Assembly (NCBI RefSeq): GCF_008000895.1
Contig: NZ_CP042823.1
Coordinates: 5,292,501-5,356,500, forward strand
Length of the DNA stretch: 64,000 nt
DNA from: Methylobacterium sp. WL1
GTDB taxonomy: Bacteria; Pseudomonadota; Alphaproteobacteria; Rhizobiales; Beijerinckiaceae
Direction: 5' to 3'
The position numbers and the translations under genes are program-made. Under the pieces are notes generated by a model. That model did not search any database. It was given only the letters and a program-made list of their open reading frames with translations, and was not told where the DNA came from. Positions 29,453 through 37,646 of this stretch are shown here, in pieces. The number at the start of each line of letters is the position of its first letter. Within the stretch, counting starts at the first letter, position 1.

Positions 29453-31440
29453 GCATCCCGGGCGCTGCCTTCCGATTCCAGCTCGGATTCCGGCTCGCCC
29501 TCGGTCTCACCCTCGCCGTCGGCTCCGGGCGCGTCGGGCTCCTGCGGGGCGAGGGCGGGCTTGTCGAGGACCCGCTCGGCCGCCTCGCGCCGGTCGTTGC
29601 CGATCAGGTCGCGGGTCTCGGTGCTCAAGGCGCGCGCCGGGCGGATCGGCTCGGTCAGCGGCTCGGGTTTCAGCCCGCGGCGGCGCCGCGCATCCAGCCG
29701 GCGCCGTCCGGCAGGGCGCCCGCCTGCTGCAGCACCAGGCGGGCGATGTCGCGCTTGCGCACGTCCTCGGCGGGCCGCGGCCACCTCCGGGGACAGGCCG
29801 AGCCCCTCCAGCGCCGCCCGCCCGAACGCGAGGGCGGATTCCGCGGTCTCGCGGATCTGGAAGTCGACGTCCCGGTTCATCAGCTCGACGGCGTGCAGGC
29901 GGTCGTAGGCCCGCACGAAGGTGCGCACGCTGGCGAATTCCTCGTGCACGATGTCGACGATCTTGAGCGCCCCGGCGCGGTCGTCGACGCAGATGCAGAC
30001 CAGCTCGACCCGGCCGATCCCGGCGGCGCGCAGCACGTCGAGCCGTGTGCCGTCGCCGTAATAGATCCGGAAGCCGAAGCGCGAGGCCGCGCGCAGCTGC
30101 TCCACGTCCTTGTCGATCACGGTGACCGGGATGCCCTCGGCGAGCAGCACCTGGGTCAGCACCTGACCGAACCGGCCGAAGCCGATCACCAGCACCCGGG
30201 CCTCGCCGCTCTCGGCCAGCTCCGCGGAGGGCTCCGACACGTCGGGCTGCCCGCGGGCGGTGCGGCGCTCGATCAGCTTGTCGAGGCCCTTGGCGGCGAT
30301 CGGCCCGATCAGCATGGTGAGCGCGGCCAGCGCCACCGCGAAGCGCGTCGCCGTCGGGCCGGTGAGCCCGAGATCCTCCGCCTGCGGCAGCAGCACGAAC
30401 GCGAACTCGCCCGCCGGCGCCAGCACGGCCGCGCCGCGCAGCGCCCCGAGCGTGTCCGAGCCGAACAGCCGGAACAGGCCGGCGACCAGCGCGACCTTGA
30501 CCAGGATCGCCCCCAGCGTCGCCCCGAACAGGGCCGGCCAGACCTCCCGCACCAGGCTGCCGTCGATCGACATGCCGACGCTCATGAAGAACAGGCCGAG
30601 CAGCATGCCGCGGAACGGCTCGATCTCCGCCTCGAGCTGGTGGCGGAAGTTCGATTCGGCGAGCAGGATGCCGGCCAGGAACGCGCCCATCGCCATCGAC
30701 AGGCCGACCTGCTCCATCAGCAGCGCCGTGCCGAGCACCACCAGCAGCGCCGCCGCGGTCAGCACCTCGCGGGCGCCGCTGGCCGCCAGCAGCCGGAAGA
30801 ACGGGTTCAGGCCGTAGCGGCCGACCAGCACCACCGCCAGGATCGCCGCCACCGCCTTGCCGGTGGACATCGCCGCCGCCCCGAGCCAGGGACCGCCGGC
30901 CCCGCCGCCGGCCGTGGCCAAGAGCGGCATCAGCGCCAGGATGCCGACCACCGAGAGGTCCTGGAACAGCAGCACCGCGAAGGCGCGGCCGCCATAGGCG
31001 CTGCCGAGGTCGCCCCGCTCCTCCAGGAGCTGCAGCGCCACCGCGGTGGCCGACAGGGCCAGCGCGATGCCGATCACCGTGGCCGCCCCGAGGCTGAGCC
31101 CGGCGGCCAGCCCGACGCCGCCGAGCACCAGCGCGCAGGCCACGAGCTGCGCCGCGCCGAGGCCGAAGATGTCCCGCCGCATCGAGACCAGCTGCGACAG
31201 GTGCAGCTCCAGCCCGACGATGAACAGCAGCAGCACCACGCCGATCTCGGCGACGCTCGCCGCGGTTTCGGGCTCGGCGATCAGCGACAGGCCGGACGGG
31301 CCGATCAGCACGCCGGCCACCAGGTAGCCGAGCACCGCGCTCTGGCCGATCAGCCGGAACACCGGCACGCCGATCACCGCGGCCGCCAGGAAGGTCAGGA
31401 CCGGCGGCAGGAAGCTCGCATGTTCGACGGGACTCGCCAT
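29449..31440 (-). CDS. CPA2-family monovalent cation:proton antiporter (KefB/KefC type)
   Basis: 663 residues. The first 390 form the Na/H-exchanger-type membrane domain (GYLVAGVLIGPSGLSL at about 38-53, ALSATAVALQLLEERG). Residues about 415-530 are an RCK/TrkA-N NAD-binding domain with VIGFGRFGQV. The C-terminal tail is acidic. Between 29774 and about 29685 the peptide (ARRGRAQARHRPPGAAAGG) is out of frame; the alternative frame reads AEDVRKRDIARLVLQQAGAL, the expected helix, so two compensating indels are present. Potassium efflux or exchange is the family role; no KefF/KefG partner lies nearby. Confidence 0.9.
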   Translation of the reverse strand: MASPVEHASFLPPVLTFLAAAVIGVPVFRLIGQSAVLGYLVAGVLIGPSGLSLIAEPETAASVAEIGVVLLLFIVGLELHLSQLVSMRRDIFGLGAAQLVACALVLGGVGLAAGLSLGAATVIGIALALSATAVALQLLEERGDLGSAYGGRAFAVLLFQDLSVVGILALMPLLATAGGGAGGPWLGAAAMSTGKAVAAILAVVLVGRYGLNPFFRLLAASGAREVLTAAALLVVLGTALLMEQVGLSMAMGAFLAGILLAESNFRHQLEAEIEPFRGMLLGLFFMSVGMSIDGSLVREVWPALFGATLGAILVKVALVAGLFRLFGSDTLGALRGAAVLAPAGEFAFVLLPQAEDLGLTGPTATRFAVALAALTMLIGPIAAKGLDKLIERRTARGQPDVSEPSAELAESGEARVLVIGFGRFGQVLTQVLLAEGIPVTVIDKDVEQLRAASRFGFRIYYGDGTRLDVLRAAGIGRVELVCICVDDRAGALKIVDIVHEEFASVRTFVRAYDRLHAVELMNRDVDFQIRETAESALAFGRAALEGLGLSPEVAAARRGRAQARHRPPGAAAGGRPAGRRRLDARRRRGLKPEPLTEPIRPARALSTETRDLIGNDRREAAERVLDKPALAPQEPDAPGADGEGETEGEPESELESEGSARDA

Positions 31441-31603
31441 GCAGGTCTTCTCGGCGGATGGCTTCGGGTTCGTGGGCGCAGGCCCGGCTTAGCGTGCGCG
31501 GCGCCGCGATGCGAGATGCGCGGGGGTGCCAATCGGCACAAGCGGGCTTTTCGGCCGGCGGGGGTGCGGGCTCATGAGGGGCCGTCCGGTACCCTGCGCG
31601 TTT

Positions 31604-31632
31604 GATACCAAAACATGGTATCCTCTGGTATC
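31604..31632 (+). promoter_or_regulatory. Operator-like GATACC/GGTATC repeats upstream of parD
   Basis: GATACC (31604-31609) and GGTATC (31617-31622) form an inverted repeat with a 7-base spacer; a second GGTATC (31627-31632) gives a tandem half site. They end 12 bases before the parD ATG. ParD ribbon-helix-helix proteins repress their own operons through such repeats, so this is a likely autoregulatory site. Confidence 0.6.
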
Positions 31633-31643
31633 AGGGGGCTGCC

Positions 31644-31889
31644 ATGGCGAAGAACACATCCGTCTCGCTCGGGGACCATTTTGCCGGGTTCATCGATCGT
31701 CAGGTCACCGACGGGCGCTACGGATCGGCCAGTGAGGTCGTTCGCGCGGGTCTGCGCCTGCTCGAAGAGCACGAGGTGAAGGTCGCCGCGCTTCGAGCGG
31801 CCCTTATCGCCGGGGAACGGTCCGGTCCCGCGGAGGAACTGGACAGTCCCGCGTTCCTGCAGGCGATGCCGGCCGAGTATGGCCGCTAG
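31644..31889 (+). CDS. parD: ParD-like ribbon-helix-helix antitoxin
   Basis: 81-residue antitoxin of a type II module. MAKNTSVSLGDHFAGFIDRQ then GRYGSASEVVRAGLRLLEEHE is the CopG/ParD ribbon-helix-helix DNA-binding domain; the acidic C-terminal segment binds toxin. Start placed at MAKN because the ATG follows GGGGGCTGCC; the 14-codon upstream extension would run through the operator. The parE ATG lies inside its last codons (overlap of 11 bases). Confidence 0.93.
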   Translation: MAKNTSVSLGDHFAGFIDRQVTDGRYGSASEVVRAGLRLLEEHEVKVAALRAALIAGERSGPAEELDSPAFLQAMPAEYGR

Positions 31890-32178
31890 CCCCGGCGCCC
31901 GGTTACCCCCCCCTGGCACGTGCCGACCGGGAAGAGACCTGGCGCTACGCGTTCGGGCTGTGGTCACCGGACCAAGCCGATCGCTACCATCGGGGGATCG
32001 TGGACGTGGCCGGCGAACTTGCCACCGGCGCGAAGGTCGGCTGCACCGTCGAGATCCGCGCCGGCTATTTCGATACGCGGTCGGATCGCATGTCATAGTC
32101 TACCGGCAGACAGGTGCCGGGATCGATGTCATCCGCATCCTGCATCGGCGCATGGATGTGCCGTCCGGCCTATCCTGA
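31879..32178 (+). pseudogene. parE: ParE-like toxin, middle part scrambled by two indels
   Basis: RelE/ParE-fold toxin partner of parD. Length (99 codons) is right for the family. MAASPGARL and the C-terminal FRYAVGSHVIVYRQTGAGI read correctly. The middle is in another frame: LARADREETWRYAFGLWSPD and RYHRGIVDVAGELATG appear one base away. An indel in the C8 run at 31906-31913 and a missing C at 32071 explain it and cancel each other. If real, the toxin is dead; if a sequencing artefact, the module is intact. Confidence 0.8.
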
Positions 32179-32351
32179 CGCGGCTTGATCGCGACCAGCT
32201 GAGATTTTCGACCTTCCTCAGTCGAGGGCGCGCACGGCGTTCAGTCGCTGTGTTCAAGAGCGTCATCGCGGGCCAGCGCGTGGCTCTGCTGGAAGCGTTG
32301 CTCGGGTCCGGAAGCGCGCGGTCGATCCGGGCGCTGGCGACGTGGCCCTGA

Positions 32352-33958
32352 TCACCCCAGCAGCCGCGCCCGGGCCCGGCGCGAGCCGTCGATGAACTCG
32401 AAGCCGCCGGCCGCGCTCAGCATGTGCAGGCGCGAGCCGGGCCAGGCCGCCCCGGGGCCGAGGCGCGTCTCCACGCGCTGCTCGTAGCCGTCCCCGTCGA
32501 GGCGCAGGATCCGGGCGAGGCCGAGCGCCGCGCCGTAGCCCTGGCGGCAATCCTGCACCGGCCGGATCAGGGCGCCGTCGCGGGCCACGATCGGTCCCGC
32601 CGCCCGGGCCGAGCCGACATCGATCAGCACGGGGTTGCGCGGGTGCGGCGTCCAGGGGCCGCGGAAATGCGGCGCGTGCCAGAGGTGGAGGGTGTCGGAA
32701 TAGCTCCCCCCGCCCGCCCGGACCGTGGCGAACATCCACCAGCGCCCCTCGTGGTGCAGCAGCGTGGCGTCGCCCGCCACCACGTGGTCGACCAGCACCG
32801 CCTCGTGCACCCAGCCCCCCGGGAAGGCGGTCGCCCGATAGAGGTCGATCGTGCCCGAGGCGTGGGATTCCGGGATCATCCAGACCGCCCCGTCCGCCTC
32901 GAACACGAACGGGTAGGACAGGTGGGTGTCGAGCTCCAGAACCGGCTCCGGACGGCCGCGCGGCCCGGACGCGTCGAAGCTCAGGGCCGAGATCACGCCC
33001 TTGCCGCGGCGATAGTCGAATTCCTCGACGAACAGGGTGACCGACCCGCCATGCGCGATCGCGAACGGGTCGGCGTAGAAGCGCCGCCCGTCGTCGGGCA
33101 GGTCGGTCCAGCCGCCCTCGGGGTGGCGGCGCAGATCGATCAGGTCCGGGCCGACGACGCGGCGCCATCCGACCCGCCATTGCGGGCGGTGGAAGCAGAG
33201 CGCGTAGAGCCGGCGGGCGATCTGCCGGGCCAGGCCGCCGGCGGCGCGCCGGCTGACGCCGAGGCCGTCGAGGTCGAAGCGCGACGCCGGTTGCAGCGCC
33301 GCCCCGGACCCGTCCGGCAGGTGCGTCGAGGCGGCCCCGTCCAGGGCGGCGGCGATCAGCGTGATGGTCCGGGCGAGGTAATCCTCGAACGCGACCAGCA
33401 TCACCGTGTGGGATTCCGCGCCGAGGCGCCCGACCGCCACCGGGGCACCGTCCGGACCGCGCAGGGCCGCCACCGGCGCATTGCCGGCGAACAGGGCGGC
33501 GAGCAGCCCGGCCTCGCCCGGCATCCCGTCGAAATCGAGCCGCCAGACCGGGGGGCCGGTGACGGCGGGATCGTCCGGCCCGCCCGACAGGTCGAGGACG
33601 AGGTCGGCGTCGTCCGCCGGGGCGTCCGCCCGTAGGCGGCCAGCGCCACCGGCTCGGCCGGCGTGGCCAGGCCCGGCCGGGGCAGGCCGTGGATCGCCGC
33701 CTCCAGGCGGAACAGCAACTCGGCATTGGGCGGCAGCCCCTGCGCGCCCGCGACCCAGGCGACCCGGACGCGCCGGTCGGGACCCTGTCCGAGCTGGTCG
33801 AGGAGGCGGATGTGCCAGCCGCGCAGGGTCCGGCGGTCGAGCCGCACGGCGATCCGCAGCAGGACCGGGCGCGGGGCGGCCGCCCGGGGCTCCGGCCAGA
33901 CCGGCCCGCGGCCGACCCTGGGGGCCGGCCCGTCGGCGCCTCCGATCGCCCGCTCCAT
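32352..33958 (-). pseudogene. GINT1-like glycan transferase protein (beta-propeller), frameshifted
   Basis: Large C-terminal part (about residues 190-500) matches the N-terminal domain of plant glucosamine inositolphosphorylceramide transferase-like proteins, a GH43-like five-bladed propeller: FYADPFAIAHGGSVTLFVEEF, SYPFVFEADGAVWMIPES and HPRNPVLIDVGSARAAGP-type segments (quoted in part). The N-terminal 105 residues from MERAIGGADG resemble a formyltransferase-like domain. The two parts are in different frames. One missing G in the run at 33629-33631 (CCC on the plus strand) joins them as AAYGADAPADDADLVLDLSG. In bacteria these proteins often accompany surface-glycan genes; none are adjacent. 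Confidence 0.75.
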
Positions 33959-34292
33959 CAGACGCACCCGTGCGGCGTGTCGAATCCCGTAGCGACGCTC
34001 ACCGCGAATCCAGTTCCCGAACAAGCGCGAAGACAGCCGACGATACGGTTGTCGCACGCACGAATGCTATCGCTCCGTAGCACGATCAAACAAGTCTCGT
34101 CGCAGGTTCTCCGCGCTAAGCGGTTAATCCGCGCGGAGTCTGTTGATGAACGCGGGAGCCTGCCTCGAACGCATCGCGATAACCCACCGTTACGCAGCCG
34201 TGATACCATGCCGCGCGGCGATCCAGGCCCGCCTCGGGAACTCGCGGATCGGCTGAACGGTTCGCCCGTTGGATGTGATGCGGAGACACGAC
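33959..34292. other. Intergenic region with divergent promoters likely
   Basis: No gene. Less GC-rich than its flanks. CTCCGCG (34109-34115) and CGCGGAG (34132-34138) form an inverted repeat with a 16-base spacer rich in TTAA-like sequence. It lies between divergent genes and could be a regulator site. Confidence 0.4.
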
Positions 34293-34592
34293 ATGACGCG
34301 CAAGACGCTGACGATGCCGCTGGCGGCGGCTCTGCTCATCGGCCTCCCGAGCGCGGCCTTCGCCTGGGGCGGCGGTGGTGGCGGCGGTGGCGACAGCGGC
34401 AGCGGCCTCTCGCCCTACGCGGCGCTGAGCGGCAACGACCGCTCCGCCGGGGTCAACAACGGCAATTACCGCGACCCCGCCCTGGACCCGTATATCCGCG
34501 CCCTACGATCCGGAGGCCGCCGCCCGCGCCGCCACCCGCCGGCCGCGCAGCCGCGCCTGCGCGTGCGGCCGTATTACGGCTACCCGTACTGA
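34293..34592 (+). CDS. Small glycine-rich secreted protein
   Basis: 99 residues with a Sec signal peptide (MTRKTLTMPLAAALLIGLPS.. cleavage near AFA-WG). The mature N-terminus is a polyglycine run (GGGGGGGG) followed by SGLSPYAALSGNDRSAG, then a basic Arg/Pro stretch and a tyrosine-rich tail RPYYGYPY. GGAGA precedes the ATG. No known family; periplasmic or surface location likely. The upstream in-frame start 8 codons earlier lacks a ribosome-binding site. Confidence 0.65.
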   Translation: MTRKTLTMPLAAALLIGLPSAAFAWGGGGGGGGDSGSGLSPYAALSGNDRSAGVNNGNYRDPALDPYIRALRSGGRRPRRHPPAAQPRLRVRPYYGYPY

Positions 34593-34931
34593 GGACGGGT
34601 TCGGCCCACGGGCCGATCGAGCCGTTTTCGGCGATCGTACGGGTCCGTAGCGCCTCCCCAGGCCGCGACGGGCCCATTATCCGATGGGGTAGTCCTGCGC
34701 CCGTGCAGGAGAGGGGCTTCGCAGACCCTGGACGAAGCGCGGGTTCTCTTCTCCCCGCGCACCGAGCGAGGGGATGCGTATTGGCACCCGCTCGCTGAAA
34801 GCGTCGCTCTTAGGTGTACGGACGCCCCGAACGCGATGCGGGAACGTCAAAGCCCGCACGGGACATGCGGGATCGACGCTGCCGGTTGCACGGCCCCGCT
34901 CCCGTCCGACGTCAGGAGCGACGCGCGCGCA
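34593..34931. other. Intergenic region with short hairpins, no gene
   Basis: Contains several local palindromes (CCTGCGCCCGTGCAGG at about 34694-34709, GCCCGCACGGGACATGCGGG at about 34853-34872) but no credible frame. It lies between convergent genes and may hold their terminators. Confidence 0.4.
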
Positions 34932-35423
34932 TCAGGATCGCTCCGATGCGGCGGACCGGACCCGCTTGAGCGTCCAATGGCCGCCGGACGGCTTGCAGCC
35001 GGTGCCGCGCACGAAGCGGCTGCGGCCCGGGCCGATGACCGAGGCCAGGAAGTTGCGGCAGATCAGGTCGTCGGCCACGTAAGGCAAGCCGGTCGGGTTG
35101 ACCGCGCCGTGCAGCCCGGTCTCCGGGTTGTCCCACTTCACCGGCCGGCCGTTACCCTGCGGATCGAGGGCGACCGACAGCGCCGCCCGGGCGCGCCGCC
35201 AATCCTCCTCGCCGAGGTCGCTGCCGAAGCTCGCGGGCCGTTTCTCGATGCTGCCGGTGACCACGGGCTCCTCGGCCACGGGCGGGTTCGCCGCAGCGGG
35301 CTCGCCGCGGAACACCAGCAGCGGCTGGCTGCAGCTGCACAGGAGCATCGCCAGCGAAACGGCCGTCATCGCCACAGGGGCGCGCAACCGTCGGCTTGGC
35401 TCTTTACACGCGCATCGCCGCAT
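34932..35423 (-). CDS. RT0821/Lpp0805-type surface lipoprotein
   Basis: 163 residues. The N-terminus is a lipoprotein signal with a probable lipobox LCSC (C31). The mature domain has EDWRRARAALSVALDPQGNG and VKWDNPETGLHGAVNP, followed by CRNFLASVIG, the pattern of 17-kDa surface-antigen-related proteins annotated as RT0821/Lpp0805 family in alphaproteobacteria. Likely outer-membrane anchored. An internal ATG at 35369 is possible but AGGTG just before 35423 supports the longer start. Function unknown. Confidence 0.8.
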   Translation of the reverse strand: MRRCACKEPSRRLRAPVAMTAVSLAMLLCSCSQPLLVFRGEPAAANPPVAEEPVVTGSIEKRPASFGSDLGEEDWRRARAALSVALDPQGNGRPVKWDNPETGLHGAVNPTGLPYVADDLICRNFLASVIGPGRSRFVRGTGCKPSGGHWTLKRVRSAASERS

Positions 35424-35516
35424 TACACCTGACTCACGACGGGCTATCCGCTCGACCGAACATGCCGATGTCGGTGGCCCCCTCAGGCCCTGGACGCGGC
35501 AGGCAGGAGTCTTGCC

Positions 35517-36158
35517 GTGGATCAGTTAAGGACCGATGACCCGAGCGCCGGCGCGGTTGCCCCGACCTCGGACTTTACCCTCAGCGACGACCCCGTCGCG
35601 CTGTTCGACGCCTGGATGCGCGAGGCCCAGGCCGCCGAGCCGGAGGATCCGAACGCCATGGCGCTGGCCACCGCGGGGTCGGACGGGCTTCCCGACGTGC
35701 GCATGGTGCTGCTGAAGGGCTTCGATGCGCACGGTTTCGTGTTCTACACCAACCTCCAATCCGCCAAGGGCGAGGAGCTGGCGCAGAACCCGCAGGCCGC
35801 CCTGGTCCTGCACTGGAAGAGCCTGCGCCGACAGGTCCGCGCCCGGGGGCCGGTCTCACCGGTGACGCCGGAGGAGGCCGATGCCTATTTCGAGAGCCGC
35901 CGCCGGGAGAGCCGTCTCGGCGCCATCGCCAGCCGGCAATCGCGCCCGCTCGTCGACCGCGCCACGCTGATGGCCGAGGTGCAGGATCTCGCCGCCCGCT
36001 ACGAGGACGGCCCGATCCCCCGGCCCGAGCACTGGACCGGCTTCCGCATCGCCCCGGTGTCGCTCGAGTTCTGGCAGAACGGCGATTACCGCCTGCACGA
36101 CCGGGTCCGCTTCACCCGGACCGGCGACGGCTGGAGCCGGTCGCGGCTGTATCCGTAG
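35517..36158 (+). CDS. pdxH: Pyridoxamine 5'-phosphate oxidase
   Basis: FMN-dependent oxidase that makes pyridoxal phosphate from PNP or PMP. 213 residues, full length, GTG start. Landmarks are NAMALATAGSDGLPDVRMVLLKG, FYTNLQSAKGEEL with the FMN-binding region, and the C-terminal FWQNGDYRLHDRVRF plus W and RLYP ending that closes the active site (quoted in part). Stands alone, followed by a partial repeat. Confidence 0.96.
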   Translation: MDQLRTDDPSAGAVAPTSDFTLSDDPVALFDAWMREAQAAEPEDPNAMALATAGSDGLPDVRMVLLKGFDAHGFVFYTNLQSAKGEELAQNPQAALVLHWKSLRRQVRARGPVSPVTPEEADAYFESRRRESRLGAIASRQSRPLVDRATLMAEVQDLAARYEDGPIPRPEHWTGFRIAPVSLEFWQNGDYRLHDRVRFTRTGDGWSRSRLYP

Positions 36159-36167
36159 AAAAAGTCC

Positions 36168-36250
36168 CGGTTTCAAAAGGTCGAGACCCTTTGCGGGCCC
36201 AGGGGAGAGCCCTGGCATCTCGAGGGCTCCGCCCCCCCACCCCCCCCCCC
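36168..36250. repeat. Partial GGGGCTCCGCCCC-family repeat ending in a long C tract
   Basis: Left part resembles the 8227 copy (AAAAGGTCGAGACC, CAGGGGAGAGCCCTGG, GGGCTCCGCCC). It ends in C7-A-C11 at about 36232-36250, an unusually long homopolymer that seems to have replaced the rest of the repeat. Confidence 0.65.
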
Positions 36251-36322
36251 AACCGGGAGAGTATAAACATAAGACCCAGCCCACGAACCCTGGATTTGGC
36301 GGTGAGCTTCCCCGGAAACGAA

Positions 36323-36350
36323 GAGAGCCCCGGCGGAGACCGGGGCTCTC
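36323..36350 (-). terminator. Intrinsic terminator of rplY
   Basis: GAGAGCCCCGG (36323-36333) and CCGGGGCTCTC (36340-36350) form an 11-bp perfect stem with a 6-base loop, about 25 bases after the rplY stop on the minus strand. The sequence after the stem on that strand is T-rich (TTCGTTTCC). Confidence 0.8.
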
Positions 36351-36375
36351 GACGCGACGCGGGATGCGACGAGGC

Positions 36376-37065
36376 TCAGGCCTCCTCGCCGTCCTTCTTC
36401 TCTTCGTCCTCGGCAGCGGCCTCTTCGGCCTTCTCCTCGGCGGCCTCGGCCGACTGCGCCTCGGCGATCGCGGCCTCCTCGGCCTCGACCTCGGCGCCCA
36501 GCACGGTCGGCGGCACGATGTTGGCGACCGGATCGGTCGGCTCGCCGGTATGCGTGCCGGCCGGGATCTTGACGTCGGAGACGTGGATCACGTCGCCGAT
36601 CTGGCGGCCGGTCAGGTCGACCTCGATCGCGTCCGGGATCTGGTCGGGGGCGACCTCGAGGGTCAGGGTGTGGGCGACGATGTTGAGGGTGCCGCCGAGC
36701 TTCTTGATGCCGGGGGCCGCGTCCTCGTTGACGAAGTGCACCGGCACCTCGACGGTCACGGTCTGACCGGAGACGACGCGCAGGAAGTCGACGTGCAGCG
36801 GGACGCCGGAGACCGGGTCGAGCTGGAAGTCGCGCGGGATCGCCCGGACGGTCTTGCCGCCGGCCTTGATCTCGAACAGCGTGGTCTTGAACCCGCCGGC
36901 ATAGATCAGGGTCCGCGCGCGGACGAGGTCGATGGCGATGGATTGCGGCGGCTGGCCGCCTCCGTACACGACGGCGGGAACTTGACCCTGGCGACGAACG
37001 GCCCGGGCGGCCCCCTTGCCGACCCGGTCGCGTGCCACGGCCTCAAGCGTCTTGACTGCGCTCAT
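36376..37065 (-). CDS. rplY: 50S ribosomal protein L25 (CTC form)
   Basis: 5S rRNA-binding ribosomal protein. 229 residues: N-terminal L25 domain to about 95 (GKGAARAVRRQGQVPAVVYG, IPRDFQLDPVSG), then the CTC beta domain, and a long Glu/Ala-rich acidic tail from about 180. AAGGATC lies seven bases before the ATG at MSAVKTL; earlier in-frame starts lie before an intrinsic terminator and are not credible. A candidate attenuator sits in the leader. Confidence 0.95.
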   Translation of the reverse strand: MSAVKTLEAVARDRVGKGAARAVRRQGQVPAVVYGGGQPPQSIAIDLVRARTLIYAGGFKTTLFEIKAGGKTVRAIPRDFQLDPVSGVPLHVDFLRVVSGQTVTVEVPVHFVNEDAAPGIKKLGGTLNIVAHTLTLEVAPDQIPDAIEVDLTGRQIGDVIHVSDVKIPAGTHTGEPTDPVANIVPPTVLGAEVEAEEAAIAEAQSAEAAEEKAEEAAAEDEEKKDGEEA

Positions 37066-37103
37066 GGCGTGATCCTTCAAATGATGGCTGGACCCGGAAA
37101 ACG

Positions 37104-37128
37104 AAAAAGCCGCCCGACGCGGACGGCT
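37104..37128 (-). terminator. Intrinsic terminator in the rplY leader, possible attenuator
   Basis: On the minus strand AGCCGTCC (37128-37121) pairs with GGGCGGCT (37115-37108; one G-U pair), loop GCGTC, followed by TTTTTCGTTTT. It ends about 40 bases before the rplY ATG. Either a short upstream transcript ends here or rplY is controlled by premature termination, as in several ribosomal-protein leaders. Confidence 0.6.
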
Positions 37129-37646
37129 GTGACCTTCCCGGTGCGCCCCTGCCTCCAAGGGTGTCGGAGGGCGCGCGGTGCGCATACACGGATGGGGGCG
37201 GATTGGCAATGTTCGGTGCGCTGTCGCTCGCACCTTGGCAGCATCGCGGGTCGACATGCCCGAGGCCGATTGGCGGCCCGGCCGGCGATTCCTGCCGTTG
37301 AAGTCTTCGCCGCGTTGCGCGCCCACCACGCCGAGCGGATGAACGCTGCCAAGCTTGACGCGTGATGGTCGCAGATTCCGGCTCCACGGAAACTGACTCG
37401 CAGAGCGTTGCCATGCGGGCGTCGCCCCTTGTCCCGAGCGCATGCGGCGTCAGCGGAATGGGACCCAGCACAGGACGACGCGAGGCGTCCCTTCGCGGCA
37501 ACGCCGCGTCTCGATGGTGCCGCTTGCGCGGCGCATGGCCTGCGAGGTCCCGGATCGCCGTCCACTGACGTTCCAGGCGTCCGGGCCAGGCGTCCGGGAA
37601 AGGGCCGCGCCTCAACCGGCAACAGACTGCCCGTCCAACCGCCCCC
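37129..37646. other. Intergenic region between ABC operon end and rplY leader
   Basis: No gene supported. A 180-codon open frame exists on the minus strand but has neither the codon bias nor any recognisable motif. No tRNA could be folded here. It probably carries the rplY promoter and, at its right side, the end of the ABC operon transcript. Confidence 0.45.

Noticed and set aside
32179..32351. Possible coding end of a small gene after parE
   Set aside because: Frame has no start with support and no family resemblance.
37077..37622. 180-codon open frame on the minus strand upstream of rplY
   Set aside because: No codon bias, no motif, crosses an intrinsic terminator; chance opening in GC-rich DNA.
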